A stretch of DNA of 64,000 nucleotides from Ridgeia piscesae (GCA_025642075.2 JAODUO010001070.1:20001-84000), one strand, 5' to 3'. Shown: positions 1 through 25,300, numbered from the stretch's first letter. The notes: generated by a model from the sequence alone, not told the origin. Numbers and translations: made by a program.

Positions 1-516
1 ATGGCGGCGCCCATCGGTTAGTTTTGCTCAGCCAATCAGCTCTTACGGCTTAATGACGCTGCTATGGTGTGGCGGCGTATCGTGTGCCTGTCTCAAGCCT
101 GTCAAGTAGGCCTACAAACAAAATGTCCATTTGAAGGAACGCTTCACGAAGACTGTTGCATACATCATTGACTATAGCCTCGATGTGCGGTTCCTGAATG
201 AGACGTGGCTGATGCCAGCGACAGGGGATCATTCTACTAAGGTTGTTTAGAGCGCTTGAACCAGGTTTTGCACTTAAAACATATTTTTGATCTTGAATAC
301 ATGAACATTGTCAACAGCATAAAGCGGTAGTGGCTTCTTTCTAACCACTCACGTATAAATGCCCATCAAAATGCATGTAAAACACATATAATGTCTATCT
401 TGTCAAACGTACCTTCAATCTAACCCTAACCCAAATCTAAACCATAACCTTAACACCAACACTGACCCTAAACCTTATTCCACATAAGAGCAACCAAAAA
501 TGGGCACTTGTACTTA

Positions 517-848
517 AGTGCACAGTGGCTCAGGGGTAGAGCTTTCGACTATCGACTAAGAGGATCCGGGTTTGAATCCTGCGCTGCGGTGTTTAAACCT
601 TAGGCAATTTTTTCCACTCTACATTGCTCCAGTTCACTCAGCTGTATACATGAGTACCTTACTATAGACAGTGGTGGGTATGTGTACGAGGAGCCTTCGC
701 GCATTAATTGCCGCATATGGTTGGATGCTTCCCAGAGAAGTTGAGATGGTGTTTGATTGAACATGTCTGCCAGGTAAGTAAAGTGTAAAACGCTTTGAGC
801 AATCCTGAGGTTTGGATACTGCGCTATATAAGAAGTTACCTTGTTACG
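517..848 (+). mobile_element. tRNA-derived SINE
   Basis: A Pol III promoter-like head is visible: an A-box-like stretch TGGCTCAGGGGTAGA at 526-540 and a B-box-like GGGTTTGAATCC at 568-579. A tRNA-unrelated body follows, and the tail contains the phrase GCGCTATATAAG, which resembles LINE2-type 3' tails. A second copy of the same family lies on the minus strand at 55633-55935. No protein is encoded. The family name is unknown to me. Confidence 0.75.
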
Positions 849-1435
849 TGAATGGTTAGCACGAAGCCAGTACTGTCCTCGGTTATGCGGCAATGCATAG
901 TTACGTTTTGAAAAATAACTCATTCAATTTAATTAACAACGAATCATATTTAATGAGAATATGTCCTTACGAGTTCTTTATACTGAAACGGTCCCCACGC
1001 CACCACCGGCGGACGGTGTCCGACTGACTACAGCCTTCAACCACGAATGTGGCGGTATCGGGATACGGTAAAAGGATTCTTTGGAATTCGGATAGTCACT
1101 AAGTGATGACAATGGACGAAACTCGTGCGAATGTATTGATATTATGTTTATCGTCCACGGACAGCACACTCTACATCATAACCGGCGTCTATCGCCTTTC
1201 ACTAAATCGTATACCGACGGCAGCATTTCTGCAAGATTGTAGTAAGATGCTAGATACATCTGTGCATGTGGCCGATAACTCGTCGTAGGTGCTCTCAATG
1301 TTCACGTTGACGAACCCACCAAAACTAATGCTTCACAATTCTTGGGTCTAATAACTTCCTACAAATAAACCTGCCACACGCCGACGTGATCCTACCTTGG
1401 ACCTCATTATTACCAGATCGCGGTTAGATGCAGCG
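849..1435. other. intergenic, no gene recognised
   Basis: Short open frames occur on both strands, but none resembles a known protein or has convincing splice context. I see no RNA gene here. Confidence 0.5.
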
Positions 1436-3352
1436 TGGACGGGTGACAAGAGGGAAGAAGAATAGAGGGCAGGGAACACGACGACAGGGGACACTGGTGA
1501 CAAAAGGAAAGACCACAAATGGGAAGGTTACAACGTGACAAGCTGGTGACCAAAAGGGCAGACCACACTACAGAGCTGGAAGAGTGTGATGTGACAGAAG
1601 GGAAGACCTCATTACGGAACGTGACGTGAAGGTAGGGAGACGGGTGACAAAGGGAAGACCTCATTAGGGAACGTGACGTGAAGGTAGGGAGACGGGTGAC
1701 AAAAGGGAAGACCTCATTAGGGAACGTGACGTGAAGGTAGGGAGACGGGTGACAAAAGGGAAGACCTCATTAGGGAACGTGACGTGAAGGTAGGGAGACG
1801 GGTGACAAAAGGGAAGACCTCATTAGGGAACGTGACGTGAAGGTAGGGAGACGGGTGACAAAAGGGAAGACCTCATTAGGGAACGTGACGTGAAGGTAGG
1901 GAGACGGGTGACAAAAGGGAAGACCTCATTAGGGAACGTGACGTGAAGGTAGGGAGACGGGTGACAAAAGGGAAGACCTCACTAGGGAACGTGACGTGAA
2001 GGTAGGGAGACGGGTGACAAAAGGGAAGACCTCATTAGGGAACGTGACGTGAAGGTAGGGAGACGGGTGACAAAAGGAAGACCTCATTAGGGAACGTGAC
2101 GTGAAGGTAGGGAGACGGGTGACAAAAGGGAAGACCTCATTAGGGAACGTGACGTGAAGGTAGGGAGACGGGTGACAAAAGGGAAGACCTCATTAGGGAA
2201 CGTGACGTGAAGGTAGGGAGACGGGTGACAAAAGGGAAGACCTCATTAGGGAACGTGACGTGAAGGTAGGGAGACGGGTGACAAAAGGAAGACCCCATTA
2301 GGGAACGTGACGTGAAGGTAGGGAGACGGGTGACAAAAGGAAGACCTCATTAGGGAACGTGACGTGAAGGTGGGGAGACGGGTGACAAAAGGGAAGACCC
2401 CATTAGGGAACGTGACGTGAAGGTAGGGAGACGGGTGACAAAAGGAAGACCTCATTAGGGAACGTGACGTGAAGGTGGGGAGACGGGTGACAAAAGGGAA
2501 GACCCCATTAGGGAACGTGACGTGAAGGTAGGGAGACGGGTGACAAAAGGAAGACCTCATTAGGGAACGTGACGTGAAGGTAGGGAGACGGGTGACAAAA
2601 GGAAGACCTCATTAGGGAACGTGACGTGAAGGTAGGGAGACGGGTGACAAAAGGGAAGACCTCATTAGGGAACGTGGCGTGAAGGTAGGGAGACGGGTGA
2701 CAAAAGGGAAGACCTCATTAGGGAACGTGACGTGAAGGTGGGGAGACGGGTGACAAAAGGGAAGACCTCATTAGGGAACGTGACGTGAAGGTAGGGAGAC
2801 GGGTGACAAAAGGGAAGACCTCATTAGGGAACGTGACGTGAAGGTAGGGAGACGGGTGACAAAAGGGAAGACCTCATTAGGGAACGTGACGTGAAAGGTA
2901 GGGAGACGGGTGACAAAAGGGAAGACCTCATTAGGGAACGTGACGTGAAGGTAGGGAGACGGGTGACAAAAGGGAAGACCTCATTAGGGAACGTGACGTG
3001 AAGGTAGGGAGACGGGTGACAAAAGGAAGACCTCATTAGGGAACGTGACGTGAAGGTAGGGAGACGGGTGACAAAAGGGAAGACCTCATTAGGGAACGTG
3101 ACGTGAAGGTAGGGAGACGGGTGACAAAAGGGAAGACCTCATTAGGGAACGTGACGTGAAGGTAGGGAGACGGGTGACAAAAGGGAAGACCTCATTAGGG
3201 AACGTGACGTGAAGGTGGGGAGACGGGTGACAAAGGGAAAAACCCCATTACGGAACGTGACATGAAAGTAGGAAGTCGGTTGAAAAAAGGGAAGATCCCC
3301 ATTAGGGAACGTGACGTGAGTGTAGGGAGACAGGTGACAGAAGGGAAGACGA
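1436..3352. repeat. 53-bp minisatellite, about 33 copies
   Basis: Near-identical 52-53-bp units run from about 1600 to 3350, with a degenerate lead-in from 1436. The unit core is GGAACGTGACGTGAAGG followed by TAGGGAGACGGGTGACAAAAGG. Variation is mostly one-base loss in the A/G run and a few substitutions, so the array looks young. Each unit holds TGACGTGA, a 7/8 match to the CRE/ATF palindrome TGACGTCA. The array ends about 0.6 kb upstream of the start codon of receptor paralogue A. Long minus-strand open frames through it are repeat artefacts. Confidence 0.95.
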
Positions 3353-3852
3353 TGGAAGAATACGCCGAGAGAAGCCGGTAGGGGCTATACGCTGACAGGG
3401 AGACGTCTGACACGGCGGGAGCAAACATGATTGAAGGGGTTTGCCACTAGATCACGGGTGAGCATAAGACGGGCGTCACCGGTAGCTGAAGGGGAAGGCA
3501 CTGGTAATAGTGTTATGGTTTCGTTTTCTTTATCGCGGAAGAGAATGCAGGTGATAATATTAGGTGCACCAGAATTATACGGGATCTTTTTGTAGCGCAG
3601 TCATAGTGAATTGATGGCGTATAATTAATAAAGGTACTTGTTTTCTACAAATCCCTTGGACTTGGTGACGTTCGTTTCACGGTTGCTACGAGCCCGGACG
3701 TTGAGCGACGAAATATGTTTAACCATCCATGGTACGATTATCAAAATGTCGATTGTCGGTTACATGACAAAACCGCCATCAGAAGCAACCCCTTATCGTT
3801 ACCCGCATTTAAATACAAACGGATTAGCACAAGTGTCGGATCGTACGCATGC

Positions 3853-3863
3853 AAAATGGCGGC
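3853..3863 (+). promoter_or_regulatory. YY1-like site upstream of receptor A
   Basis: AAAATGGCGGC matches the YY1 consensus (AAnATGGCGGC). It lies 114 bp upstream of the paralogue A start codon and 18 bp before a full CRE, a normal position for a core-promoter or 5'UTR site. No expression evidence is available here. Confidence 0.5.
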
Positions 3864-3880
3864 GTTTGATGACGCGAGAC

Positions 3881-3888
3881 TGACGTCA
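3881..3888. promoter_or_regulatory. CRE palindrome upstream of receptor A
   Basis: A perfect TGACGTCA palindrome lies 89 bp (gap) upstream of the A start codon. Related bZIP sites occur upstream of paralogue B (10885) and D (39597). Confidence 0.55.
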
Positions 3889-3976
3889 CCATCTGACCCG
3901 CCGTCGCTTCCGTTTCCCGCTCGCAGACCGACCGACCGACCGAACGCACAACGGGAGCACCACGTAGGTGGGCGCG

Positions 3977-8557
<4,581 letters not shown>

Positions 8558-9402
8558 AGTTCGTTGACGTTGATGCGTCGATTACACAAGTGTACGAAAC
8601 ACACCTCTTCAGTGCTAAAGCACTATATTTTACACTGATAGGGTTTGCTATGTGTTGATCTAGAATCAACAGGCGTTAGTTTATCGCCGTAAGTAAAGAC
8701 GTATGTATCGGCGGCGAACTCGCGATGCATGGCTAACTTGTTCTGTACAGCGGTTATTTACCGTATGTGCAACTCTACAACATATTTGTTTTCGTTTAGC
8801 ACAAACAGCAAAACATTTGAGTTAACACTCGTCTTGCGCTGCTGAATAATAATGACGAAAATTGCTGTCCATATTGAAACTTAATTCAACAGTCTACTAG
8901 GAATATACCCCTAAAGTGCGGATATATAATTGTGTACCCTGTTTGATGTAGCATACTGTGATGTTGAAATACAGTTATGTAACAACGAAATTTGTGCCGT
9001 AATCTTTGAACAACATTTTATAATGTATATTCTTAACATGCAGCTGTACACAATGTTTTAACCAGACCAAGCACGATTTTGTTAGAAGTGTACAAATATG
9101 ATCCAGCGTAAGCACATACATTGGCACTCACGCGTGTATGCACACACATAGAGAACATTCCCACGTTAAGGTCTATTCACTTTGGGATATATTTTCTCTG
9201 TAACATGCTGAAATCTTACTCTTGTCTGTCCACAATTATGATTACGTCTAATGCTTTTATTTGTGACGCCTCTGAGCTTGCATTCTGAAAGTTATAGGCG
9301 CTATGAATTTTGTTGTTGTTATTATTATGTATATAACGAAGGTAGATTTCTTTCTGGAATAGTTAAAAGAGAAACACTGGCCTGCGGAACAAAAGGAAAG
9401 CC
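8558..9402. other. 3' flank of receptor A, intergenic
   Basis: AT-rich sequence following the A stop codon. No clear canonical polyadenylation signal close to the stop was identified and no other gene is seen. Confidence 0.5.
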
Positions 9403-9543
9403 AGACAAATAGTGTACGATCCTACCCATCCTCTGAATGACGCTTTTCAGAAACTTCCGTCAGGGAGTCGTCTAGTTAAAAATAACCTATTCAAGAAATC
9501 GTTTATACCCTCTGCCATTTTAATTTTGAATGCTAAATTGTAA
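9403..9543 (+). mobile_element. non-LTR retrotransposon C-terminal remnant
   Basis: An open stretch of 46 codons plus stop (DPTHPLNDAFQKLPSG, then FKKSFIPSAILILNAKL) matches the common end of invertebrate LINE ORF2 proteins (LPSG...R..SFIPSAI.LLN). AT-rich 3'UTR-like DNA follows to about 9800. The 5' part is absent, as in a 5'-truncated insertion. Confidence 0.65.
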
Positions 9544-10860
9544 TGTACTGTATACTTCTTTTATTCCATACACTTATTGTACTGATTTATCTAATCTTAT
9601 TTATTTACCAATTTTAGTAAATATTATTAATGATATCACATTGTGTCTTATCAAAGAACCTTTTAAGGAATATTACTTGCTTATTTATTGACTATTTATA
9701 TTCTTAATTTATATACGTTTCCAATTTTAGTGCTGATTAGTATTATTACAATTTTAATTTTTGTGATGTTTTAAATGGATAATAAGGTTTTTTGAATCGT
9801 GAATCTTTGAACCTTGATCCGCGAATGGTTTCCACTTGGTCCGCGAAAACCGAGTTAAGAAAAACAAACTGAAATAAAATGATTACGTTCTGTCGTACAC
9901 CTGTGTATGCGGGATGACCCGTGGATGGTTTCTGTTTAGGATGTAATTACGATACTTTTTGCGGGGCATCTACATGAAACCGGACGATCAGTTAGAAGAT
10001 ACCGATTGAGTGCCTGGCACATGGGCGTTCCAACGCTCATTTTCGAGCATGTTGAAAATGCTGTTTCCGGGAGTACAACAGGTGGTTAGAAACACGTACA
10101 ATGCCGAGGACGTTTTCCCATAGTATTATCGTTGTCGACCCTCAGATTTCAACGACCACTCTACAGTTTATGTTCACCAGGTACTTTTGCACTGGAGAGT
10201 GGTTGTCGGTGTTGGGCAGCCTGTAGACTGCCGTCAGTGACTGGTTTATCAACTGTATTGCTTCTTTGCAACCTCGTTTAAAAATCTAAGTTGTCGGTAT
10301 CATTTTAAATTGATAAAGCCGCTTTGCATAAGAAATACTCCAAGAATGCAAAATTACAAGGTTTTGAAAGAAGAGTCCGTTACTAAGTAAGACAACTTCG
10401 TAGTATCATTACTTTGTTCAGGCAGCGTTTAGACGGTGGTTTTAGATGGAGTTTAAATAGTGTAATTTATGTGTTACATAGATATGATGCATTATTTATT
10501 ATTGTGTGTGTTCGTGTTGTATTTTCGTTAGTTTTTCGTTTAGGCAATGTCCCATGTTGTCGACAATTTGTTTTTACACTTGGTCCATCATAAATGCATT
10601 TTTTTGTCTTTCGTAGGCTGTTTTCCTTTGAATTTAAAACTTTGTGATACTTCACGTTTTCCTACAATCTATCTTATATAGATACAATTTATCTTCGAAA
10701 TGATTTTTCTTTGCCTATCTGATTACATGAGTCAGTATATTTTATAATCTTTATAGATAGCTTCATTTCCAGTGGTAGGGTTCAAATTAATACAGAGACA
10801 TGCACATGTGCTAGATTAGCAGTTTCAGAATATGCTAGTATAATCATATGCACCGCGCTC
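9544..10860. other. AT-rich intergenic DNA between receptors A and B
   Basis: Probable LINE 3'UTR to about 9800, then unremarkable sequence. No gene supported. Confidence 0.5.
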
Positions 10861-10884
10861 ACGGTCACGCGACGTTCGTCGACG

Positions 10885-10892
10885 TGACGTCA
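10885..10892. promoter_or_regulatory. CRE palindrome upstream of receptor B
   Basis: A perfect TGACGTCA lies 128 bp upstream of the B start codon. It is followed by a conserved leader block at about 10930-11020 (GGGAGAGAGCAGTTTCAAGC), which recurs at 25460-25544 before receptor C and so is probably 5'UTR. Confidence 0.55.
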
Positions 10893-11020
10893 TAAACGTG
10901 CGGTTACGTAATTAACGGACATACCTGAGTTGAAGACACTTGAAGACGATAGTCGACGGCTAGGGGGTACTGGGAGAGAGCAGTTTCAAGCTCTGCCCAG
11001 CTCCAATAACCGAAGCTACG

Positions 11021-18581
<7,561 letters not shown>

Positions 18582-19425
18582 TCGGACAGCGAAGAACACA
18601 TCAATCGAGTGGTGACAGAAGCGAGCCTGTCGTATCACTTGTAAAGAAGAGCACGTCGATGTCATTGTGTCATCACCATAGTGACGTAGCCGTCATTTCG
18701 CGGCAATAACCGAAGAAAAGGCTACACCACTAACAACATCATCATTAACAACAACAACAACATATCAACAACATAAATAATAAGTCAATATAGTGGAAAA
18801 TCAACAAATGTTGACATACGAAAATCAGCCGATACGGCGTATCTGGTACTTTGTAGAGACCGCATCATCTGTGTCATTATTTTTAAAAATCCGTATGACA
18901 CGTATAAATGTCGCGCGGGGTTGTGACGTAAGAAGTCGAACTATTTGTCATGACGTCATCATAGCCACTCTGATGTGACTGGAAAATTAAAATTGTGCCA
19001 TGACAGTAAAATTCTGGTGTTCTTTGAAAACGATCTTGTAATGCCGCCGGGTTATTGGGCGAAGATAAGCAGGGGTTTGCCAGATAGTTTGAAAAACTTT
19101 TCCTTTGAAACAAGGCAACATCATTTGCCATTTTATATTCGAAATATGGCCGATTTGCTGTGCCGAAGCGTCTGATTAAACTCCCCGTTCAACAAACAGA
19201 GGAGCTAGATTTCCTTAACTACTACTGGTTTGCTTCTGTTTGTGTGCGATAGCAATTTCGACGGTTAAGTAAAAACATACATTTTACTATTTTATGTCAA
19301 TTTAATCAACCGCACTTTATTAAAAGGGAGCGCGGGTGCCAACGCTAGTAGAACCTATTATCGCACTACGTGGATGCTACCGTATTCAGTCCCACTATGT
19401 GTGAATTGGGCACAAGGGGGAACCT
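18582..19425. other. 3' flank of receptor B, duplicated after C
   Basis: Clear homology to 35268-36120 behind receptor C, including a GTCGCGCGGGGTTGTGACGT phrase in both. No gene. Confidence 0.7.
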
Positions 19426-19812
19426 ACAGAACTAATAAACCAGCTGGCGCCATTACGGAACTCGGGCCTCGTGCCGTCCACCGCCAGCGTCCCGTTACCT
19501 CGCTACGCCGCATTCGTTCGTTCGTTCGTTCGTTCGTTCGTTCGTTCGTTCGTTCGTTCGTTCGTTCGTTCGTTCGTTCGTTCGTTCGTTCGTTCGTTCG
19601 TTCGTTCGTTCGTTCGTTCGTTCGTTCGTTCGTTCGTTCGTTCGTTCGTTCGTTCGTTCGTTCATTCATTCATTCATTATATCCAGCAGTTGTTAACACA
19701 TGTTGTAGATGTGCCTATTAATAAAAGTTGTAGTATAAAAATTCGTACGTGCGCGCGTACACGTTACAGGTCCGAGTTGCGTATCAGAGCCCCCTTGCGA
19801 TCCTGTAAGTTC
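19426..19812. repeat. insertion with (GTTC)n array, absent after C
   Basis: A pure GTTC tetranucleotide array runs at about 19512-19662, then a few ATTC units. Aligning B and C flanks by eye, this block of about 390 bp has no counterpart after C near 36110. Confidence 0.75.
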
Positions 19813-19984
19813 CCCATTCTCGGCGCAGTAGGCCCTATGAACTTCGCAATAGCTTACAGCTGTCGTAATGTATTTAAGATAAACCATATTATATTGAAGG
19901 AAAACCCGTTCAAACAATATTGGGCCGTGTTGGTCGTTCAATTTACGCTAACTTGTCGACAAAACGACCTTAATCACAAACCTA

Positions 19985-20973
19985 GCTGCAAAGACCAAAG
20001 AAATGGTTATATGTTTCAAAAGAGACAGAACATTTGTAGATTCTCTGCCATATATTTATATGAATGGAAATTATATTGAAGTTAAGTTGGAATGCATATG
20101 TAGTGATGTAGATGAAATAATTTCAAAGGCAAGAAAGAGAGTGTACATGATTTATCAATTGAAACGTGCTGGTATCAACCAAAACGATTTGATTCGAATT
20201 TATGTATCTGTCATTAGACCTGTAGTCGAATATGCGTGCCCTGTATGGCATACGAACTTACCTAAATATTTATCGGACAACATAGCAATAATTCAAAAAA
20301 GGTGTTTCAAAACTATATTATAAGAAAACATCATGCAGGTGGTAAACCTGCCGACGTTACACCGCAGCCGCGATGAATTGTGTAGAACGTATTTCGCTAA
20401 AATGAAGAGTAGGGATCACAAACTGAATGCGTTAGTACCAAATGGTCGATGTGTGCCATATGCCTTGAGGTTGTGTAACAAGTTATCTATTCCAAGGGCA
20501 AAAAAATAATCGCTACAAAAATTCCTTAATTCCGTGGTGTGTAGAGCATTTTCAGATCGGCTAGTAATGGACATGCATTTTAACAGACAGTTTAATTTGA
20601 TTCAACTGTTTTTTATTTATTTTATAACAATGTTTATGTAAAGTATATTTTGATGTATATGTTTTAAATTTATTACGTAGGTTTCCAATGATGGTTTTAA
20701 TTTTTAACAATATTATTGTTAAAAATTAAAACCATCATTGGAAACCTATGTAATAAATTTAAAACATACATCAAAATATACTTTACATAAACATTGTTAT
20801 AAAATAAATAAAAAACAGTTGAATCAAATTAAACTGTCTGTTAAATTATATTATATGCTAACATTGTACATTAATATGATATTGTATGGAATTGTTGATT
20901 TTGGTATGAATGTACATGTACAATCCAACTGTAAAGTTGCCACATAATAAATTTATTTAATTTATCTTATCTT
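19985..20973 (+). mobile_element. 5'-truncated non-LTR retrotransposon inserted in B flank
   Basis: Coding traces of the C-terminal part of a LINE reverse transcriptase: DEIISKARKRVYMIYQLKRAG, then IRPVVEYACPVWH and IQKRCFKTIL in one frame. After a stop, VNLPTLHRSRDELC and LNALVPNGRCVPYALR follow in another frame. The motifs VEYA.PVWH and IQKR are typical of LINE ORF2 C-terminal thirds. The matching place after C (about 36240) lacks the block, which gives approximate insertion limits. The 3' part is a large palindrome (listed separately). Degenerate and inactive. Confidence 0.8.
20579..20847. repeat. near-perfect inverted repeat, about 130-bp arms
   Basis: The left arm (about 20579-20711) and right arm (about 20716-20847) are reverse complements with one 2-bp gap and one mismatch seen, separated by only a few bases. 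It starts right after the LINE coding remnant. Confidence 0.9.
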
Positions 20974-22544
20974 AGCGTTTGTAGATTTACTTCGTATTAT
21001 CATGCGAAGAAATCAACAACCGAGAATCATCGGTGTGAGGGGGACCTGTTTTATAACCTGTTTTTATTTTATTGTTTATTAAATAAAATTATATAAATTC
21101 AGTTTTCGCAATCAGAACGTTACTCTTCGTATTCCGATGGAGTTAAGTCTAACGTGGTCTCGGTGCATCTCTGTGGCCAATGTAGGTGCCGGAACCGGTG
21201 TACAAGTATAATCCACTGTATAATTTTGCCCTCCTCCGGCAATATCGTACCGGTATAAAACAGCCTCCCCTGTGAGATTGCTCCCCACAAGAAATGCAAA
21301 GTATTAGTTGTATTTTTTTAAAATTAATTCTAACCACAACCTTAGCATAGAAATGCGTCTTGACCGCTGTAACGTTTACATTTTCCTGGGCGTCATAAAC
21401 TATCGGAGTGAAGTTTCTGCGCTTGTGCGATAAATGTAAAATCACCAATGTGCAGCGAAACGCAAAGCATTTATTATGTGTAAATACAACGGGCCGTTCG
21501 TTAGGACGTATATAACCTTTCAGCAAAGTTATTTGTCGCCAATTAACACGAGGAAAACCAGTTTTGAGGCATGTTTTGAGGGCAAGCGCAAATCACGTGA
21601 CTGCAGTGCGCCACGATCCGTAATATTTTAATGTATTTAGCGAAATTTTAAGCAGCTCTACACAATAATCATCACAGGAGAGTTAACGAAGAGCCGGCGG
21701 TATTTATACCACAAATGCTTTGCGTTTCGCTGCACATTGAAGACTACATTTATCGCGCATGCGCAGAAACGTCACCCGGATAGTTTATAACGCCCGGAAA
21801 AATGCAAATGCAACACCGCGTCTCGACCAGCTCGTTTCGAGCGAGTATCGATCGAGTCTCGATCATGTCTCGATCGAGGTTTGATTGTTTAGAACCTATT
21901 ATTCTTTTTATGTGAAATTTTAATATTTATTTAATATCTTGGGTGTGTGAAATGTTGCCATTTTTCAAAACGTCCGTGAGTACGTGTTTCCCACTTTTCA
22001 CAAGAATGCCTAGCTCTAAGTGCAGACTGCCGTAGTGGCAAAGGAAATACACAGTACGAATGAAGACCAATTTGGATAAGTTGCCAAATTAATTTACACT
22101 CGGTACAGTCGTCCCTTTAAACTGCGGCACTACAAATGCAGTCTTCTATTCATGTGGGAATTCCCCAGTGGCTATAGAGATTTAGTATGTGCGTGAGGAG
22201 TGGGTCTAATTAATCAGTGTACTGTTTGACCAGTTTGGTTGGCCAGTGGTCAAGAGCACATCTGGTAGTTTTCGATTTCATGACCAATTTGCGCACACCG
22301 TCCTCGGAGACCACAGCAAATGAATCTAAGTTAGCACCCTCTCTGACTGGTATACAGGGTGGTTCAGTAACACCAATGGTCGACCGAATAGCATATATTT
22401 TATCATTTAAAAAGTTGCCAAATTATTTTCCTAGGTTTTCTACAGAATCATCGTCAGGCAGCGGAGTATCACAGAAAAAGCAAAAATAGTAAATATAAAC
22501 ATTTGTCAGTATAATCACCAGTTAATTATATCAAATCGTTGTGC

Positions 22545-22610
<66 letters not shown>

Positions 22611-25300
22611 GCCATTACCGTCACGCAAGTTGAGCATGATTATATTTTGGTAGCCTTGTCACCTTTATGGCTACAGCCATATGGCTGCTTATTGCCTACG
22701 ACAGAAGGGGATTGTTTTGCCAAGGATATGACTGGGAAGGGAAGTCGTATACACATTAAGGCATGCTGTGCACGCATGCATGTATTCATACATGTGTGCG
22801 TGCAACTAGATGTCGTGCATGGTTGCATGCATTGGGTTTTGGTAAATGCCATGTTGCCAGTGGGCATTCTGGAAACAGAACATTTAAATAAAACTGTTAA
22901 AAACATTCAGAATATGTCACTGTTTTGCCCTGCCAGCTTCAGTCTTTCATTAGTGTGTGCAGAAATTAATTCACAGTGAAAGAAGTCACAGAAAAACAGT
23001 TTGGCCTAGGAAAAGTCACGGGAAATATGGACACAAAATAATGCTATTCAGACACTGTCTAGTTAATGCAAAGGTGTGGTCTTGCATAAACGAGCACCTT
23101 AACATTATTTTGAATCACTGACAAGTGAGCACAATAACATTACTGTGACATAGATCGCCACAGACCGCCCTTTTGACACAATCGTTGCAGCGATGACAGA
23201 CCTAGCTGACAGCCAAGTCGAATTGGGTTCTCCCTTTAACACAGGTATCACAAATCACCAAGCTGTCCTGTCTTACTAGGCTGAGTGATGTTTGAAAGGA
23301 GGCCTATTTAATTTTGGATAAATGGCCTGGACAAAGGGCTTGCTTATCTGAGCCAGACCTTCTCTAACACACAAAGGCAATTAGCAGGTTGGTGGTGCCT
23401 AGTTTTGCTGCCCAGTACCTACTACCCACAGGTGCTAGTCTGTGTAAATATTACTAAAAAGGCCTGAGTGATCTCACATTGGCATTGCCGACTCTTAGCA
23501 GAAACGTTTCATTTCTTGATAACCAATGCATTTTTCATAATACTTGTTACAAGATGTTGGCTCTAATATATTTATAAGTATTTAATAACACAATTAAAAC
23601 TATTCTTGGGGGATTTTAATACATATTACACTTAATGGCTGAGTGTTCGCTGGTGTTTATAATGTATACTATATTACTGAGTACTGGGAATGTCTGGTAG
23701 GATACCTAATTACCCAATCTGGTAAGCTTTAAAACTACAACAGTGTAAAGCAGTTGAAGATCCTACCTGGCTTGGGATGCCCCTTCCTTCCCTTCAGCAA
23801 ATAGTTCTTATCACTTTGCACCACCATTGAGGAACTGACACAATAGCAGGCCTTGGCAGCTGCATGTAGCAGGGCTAGTTAGAAGGGGACAAGGGGCATG
23901 GAAACCAATTTCAAAAGACAGGTAGGCCACTGCAAAAAATGCCTGTTGTTGATAATTGCAGCTGTGTCTATTTTGGTCACAGGTGACAATTGACTACATG
24001 GTAGTGGATTTACTGCGGGGCGGGCTGCGGGCCAAGTTAATGCGGGGCGGGGCGGGCTGCGGCCAGGATATGGCAACATTTGCGGTGCGGGCTAGTTGCG
24101 AGCCAAGTTACTGCGGAGCGGGGCGGGCTGCGAGCTAAGATGTGACACAATATGCTGGGCGGGGCTGGCTGTGGGCTTAATTGTAATGGGCGGGGCCGGC
24201 GGCGGGTTCAGATTTCCAGCCCGAGCAGGGCTTTAATACACCGACAGACCTATACCCTCTGTAATCTATGAATCAGGTAGGCAGTTATTGATCCTCAGTT
24301 CCCTACCCTCCTAATTTTCGGTTATTGGGGCCATGCCCCCGTGGTTAAATCCGTCAGTTCTTCGGGCCAGTTGGAAAATGAAGTAAACAGGAGCCACGAG
24401 ACAAACATTAGACGACCGCGCGCGTGCGTCGGCTAGACGCCTACAAGGTGAGATGTACTCAATCGGATTGTTTTGGCCAATGTCGCTCTCTCAACGATCA
24501 TATCGTATAAAATCATTACATCCGCCCTCAAACGACATCATTCGACTGATATCAATTTGCCCCTCGCCGTACTCCTGACGACAGTTCTAATGATGTTGTG
24601 CCGGTCACAAGGTATAGCCGGGAGCTTGACCATCATGGTATCCTGCTTCTATGAACAGTAAGCCTAACCATCTGATGAACATCCTGCACCACCGGGCATA
24701 CTTCAGCAACAACAACTGCAACTGCAAGATCAGTAGGTGTTGCTTTGGGGCCTGCAGCTGCTCCAAGCTATAATGCACCACATTTTGTTTTTATCTATGA
24801 GAGGATGGGGAGAGATGCAAACATTCTCTCACACAAAACCAATCTGAAGAATATGAGTCTGATAAGGCTACTGAATAAACGAGGATAACTATGTGACATA
24901 TGAAAAACTGTACACAATCCTTTGCCATGTAAATTTGCATACTCAATGCAAACATAATTTTATTTCTGTTTTTTTTTTAATAGTTGGAAATGCAGATTCG
25001 GTTCTACGTTTAGCAGGTGTCCAGAAACATGTTTTGACGGACACATTGGAATATATATTCTAATGTATTTGACATATCACATTCATAACCTAATATATTA
25101 TATTCCCTTGCTTAAAAATCTAGGTGTAGAACCAAATTGTATATATCTAGCACATATAGGTCTACTTTAGGAGTTATGGCCATATCAATGAGTATGTGTT
25201 GTAGCCATATTGGATTTATATGCTAGTGCAGGGGCCAGATCATATTCATAAACTGCCACTTCTGAAATACTTATAAAGTATTGAGGTCATTATTGAAAGT
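20974..25300. other. intergenic between receptors B and C
   Basis: Includes a (TA)n run at about 22547-22605 and a GC-rich patch at about 24010-24215 with repeated GCGGGGCGGGCTGCGG phrases. Short open frames near 22217 and 24473 have no recognisable homology. No gene supported. Confidence 0.5.

Noticed and set aside
2246..3428. Minus-strand frames MRSSFCHPSPYLHV and similar
   Set aside because: Products of the 53-bp minisatellite. They change frame with each 52-bp unit and have no start or splice context.
22217..22489. 90-codon frame between B and C
   Set aside because: No recognisable domain and low-complexity surroundings. Insufficient to call a gene.
24473..24661. Small frame with hydrophobic stretch between B and C
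   Set aside because: No homology or splice partners seen, and it is not repeated near the other paralogues.
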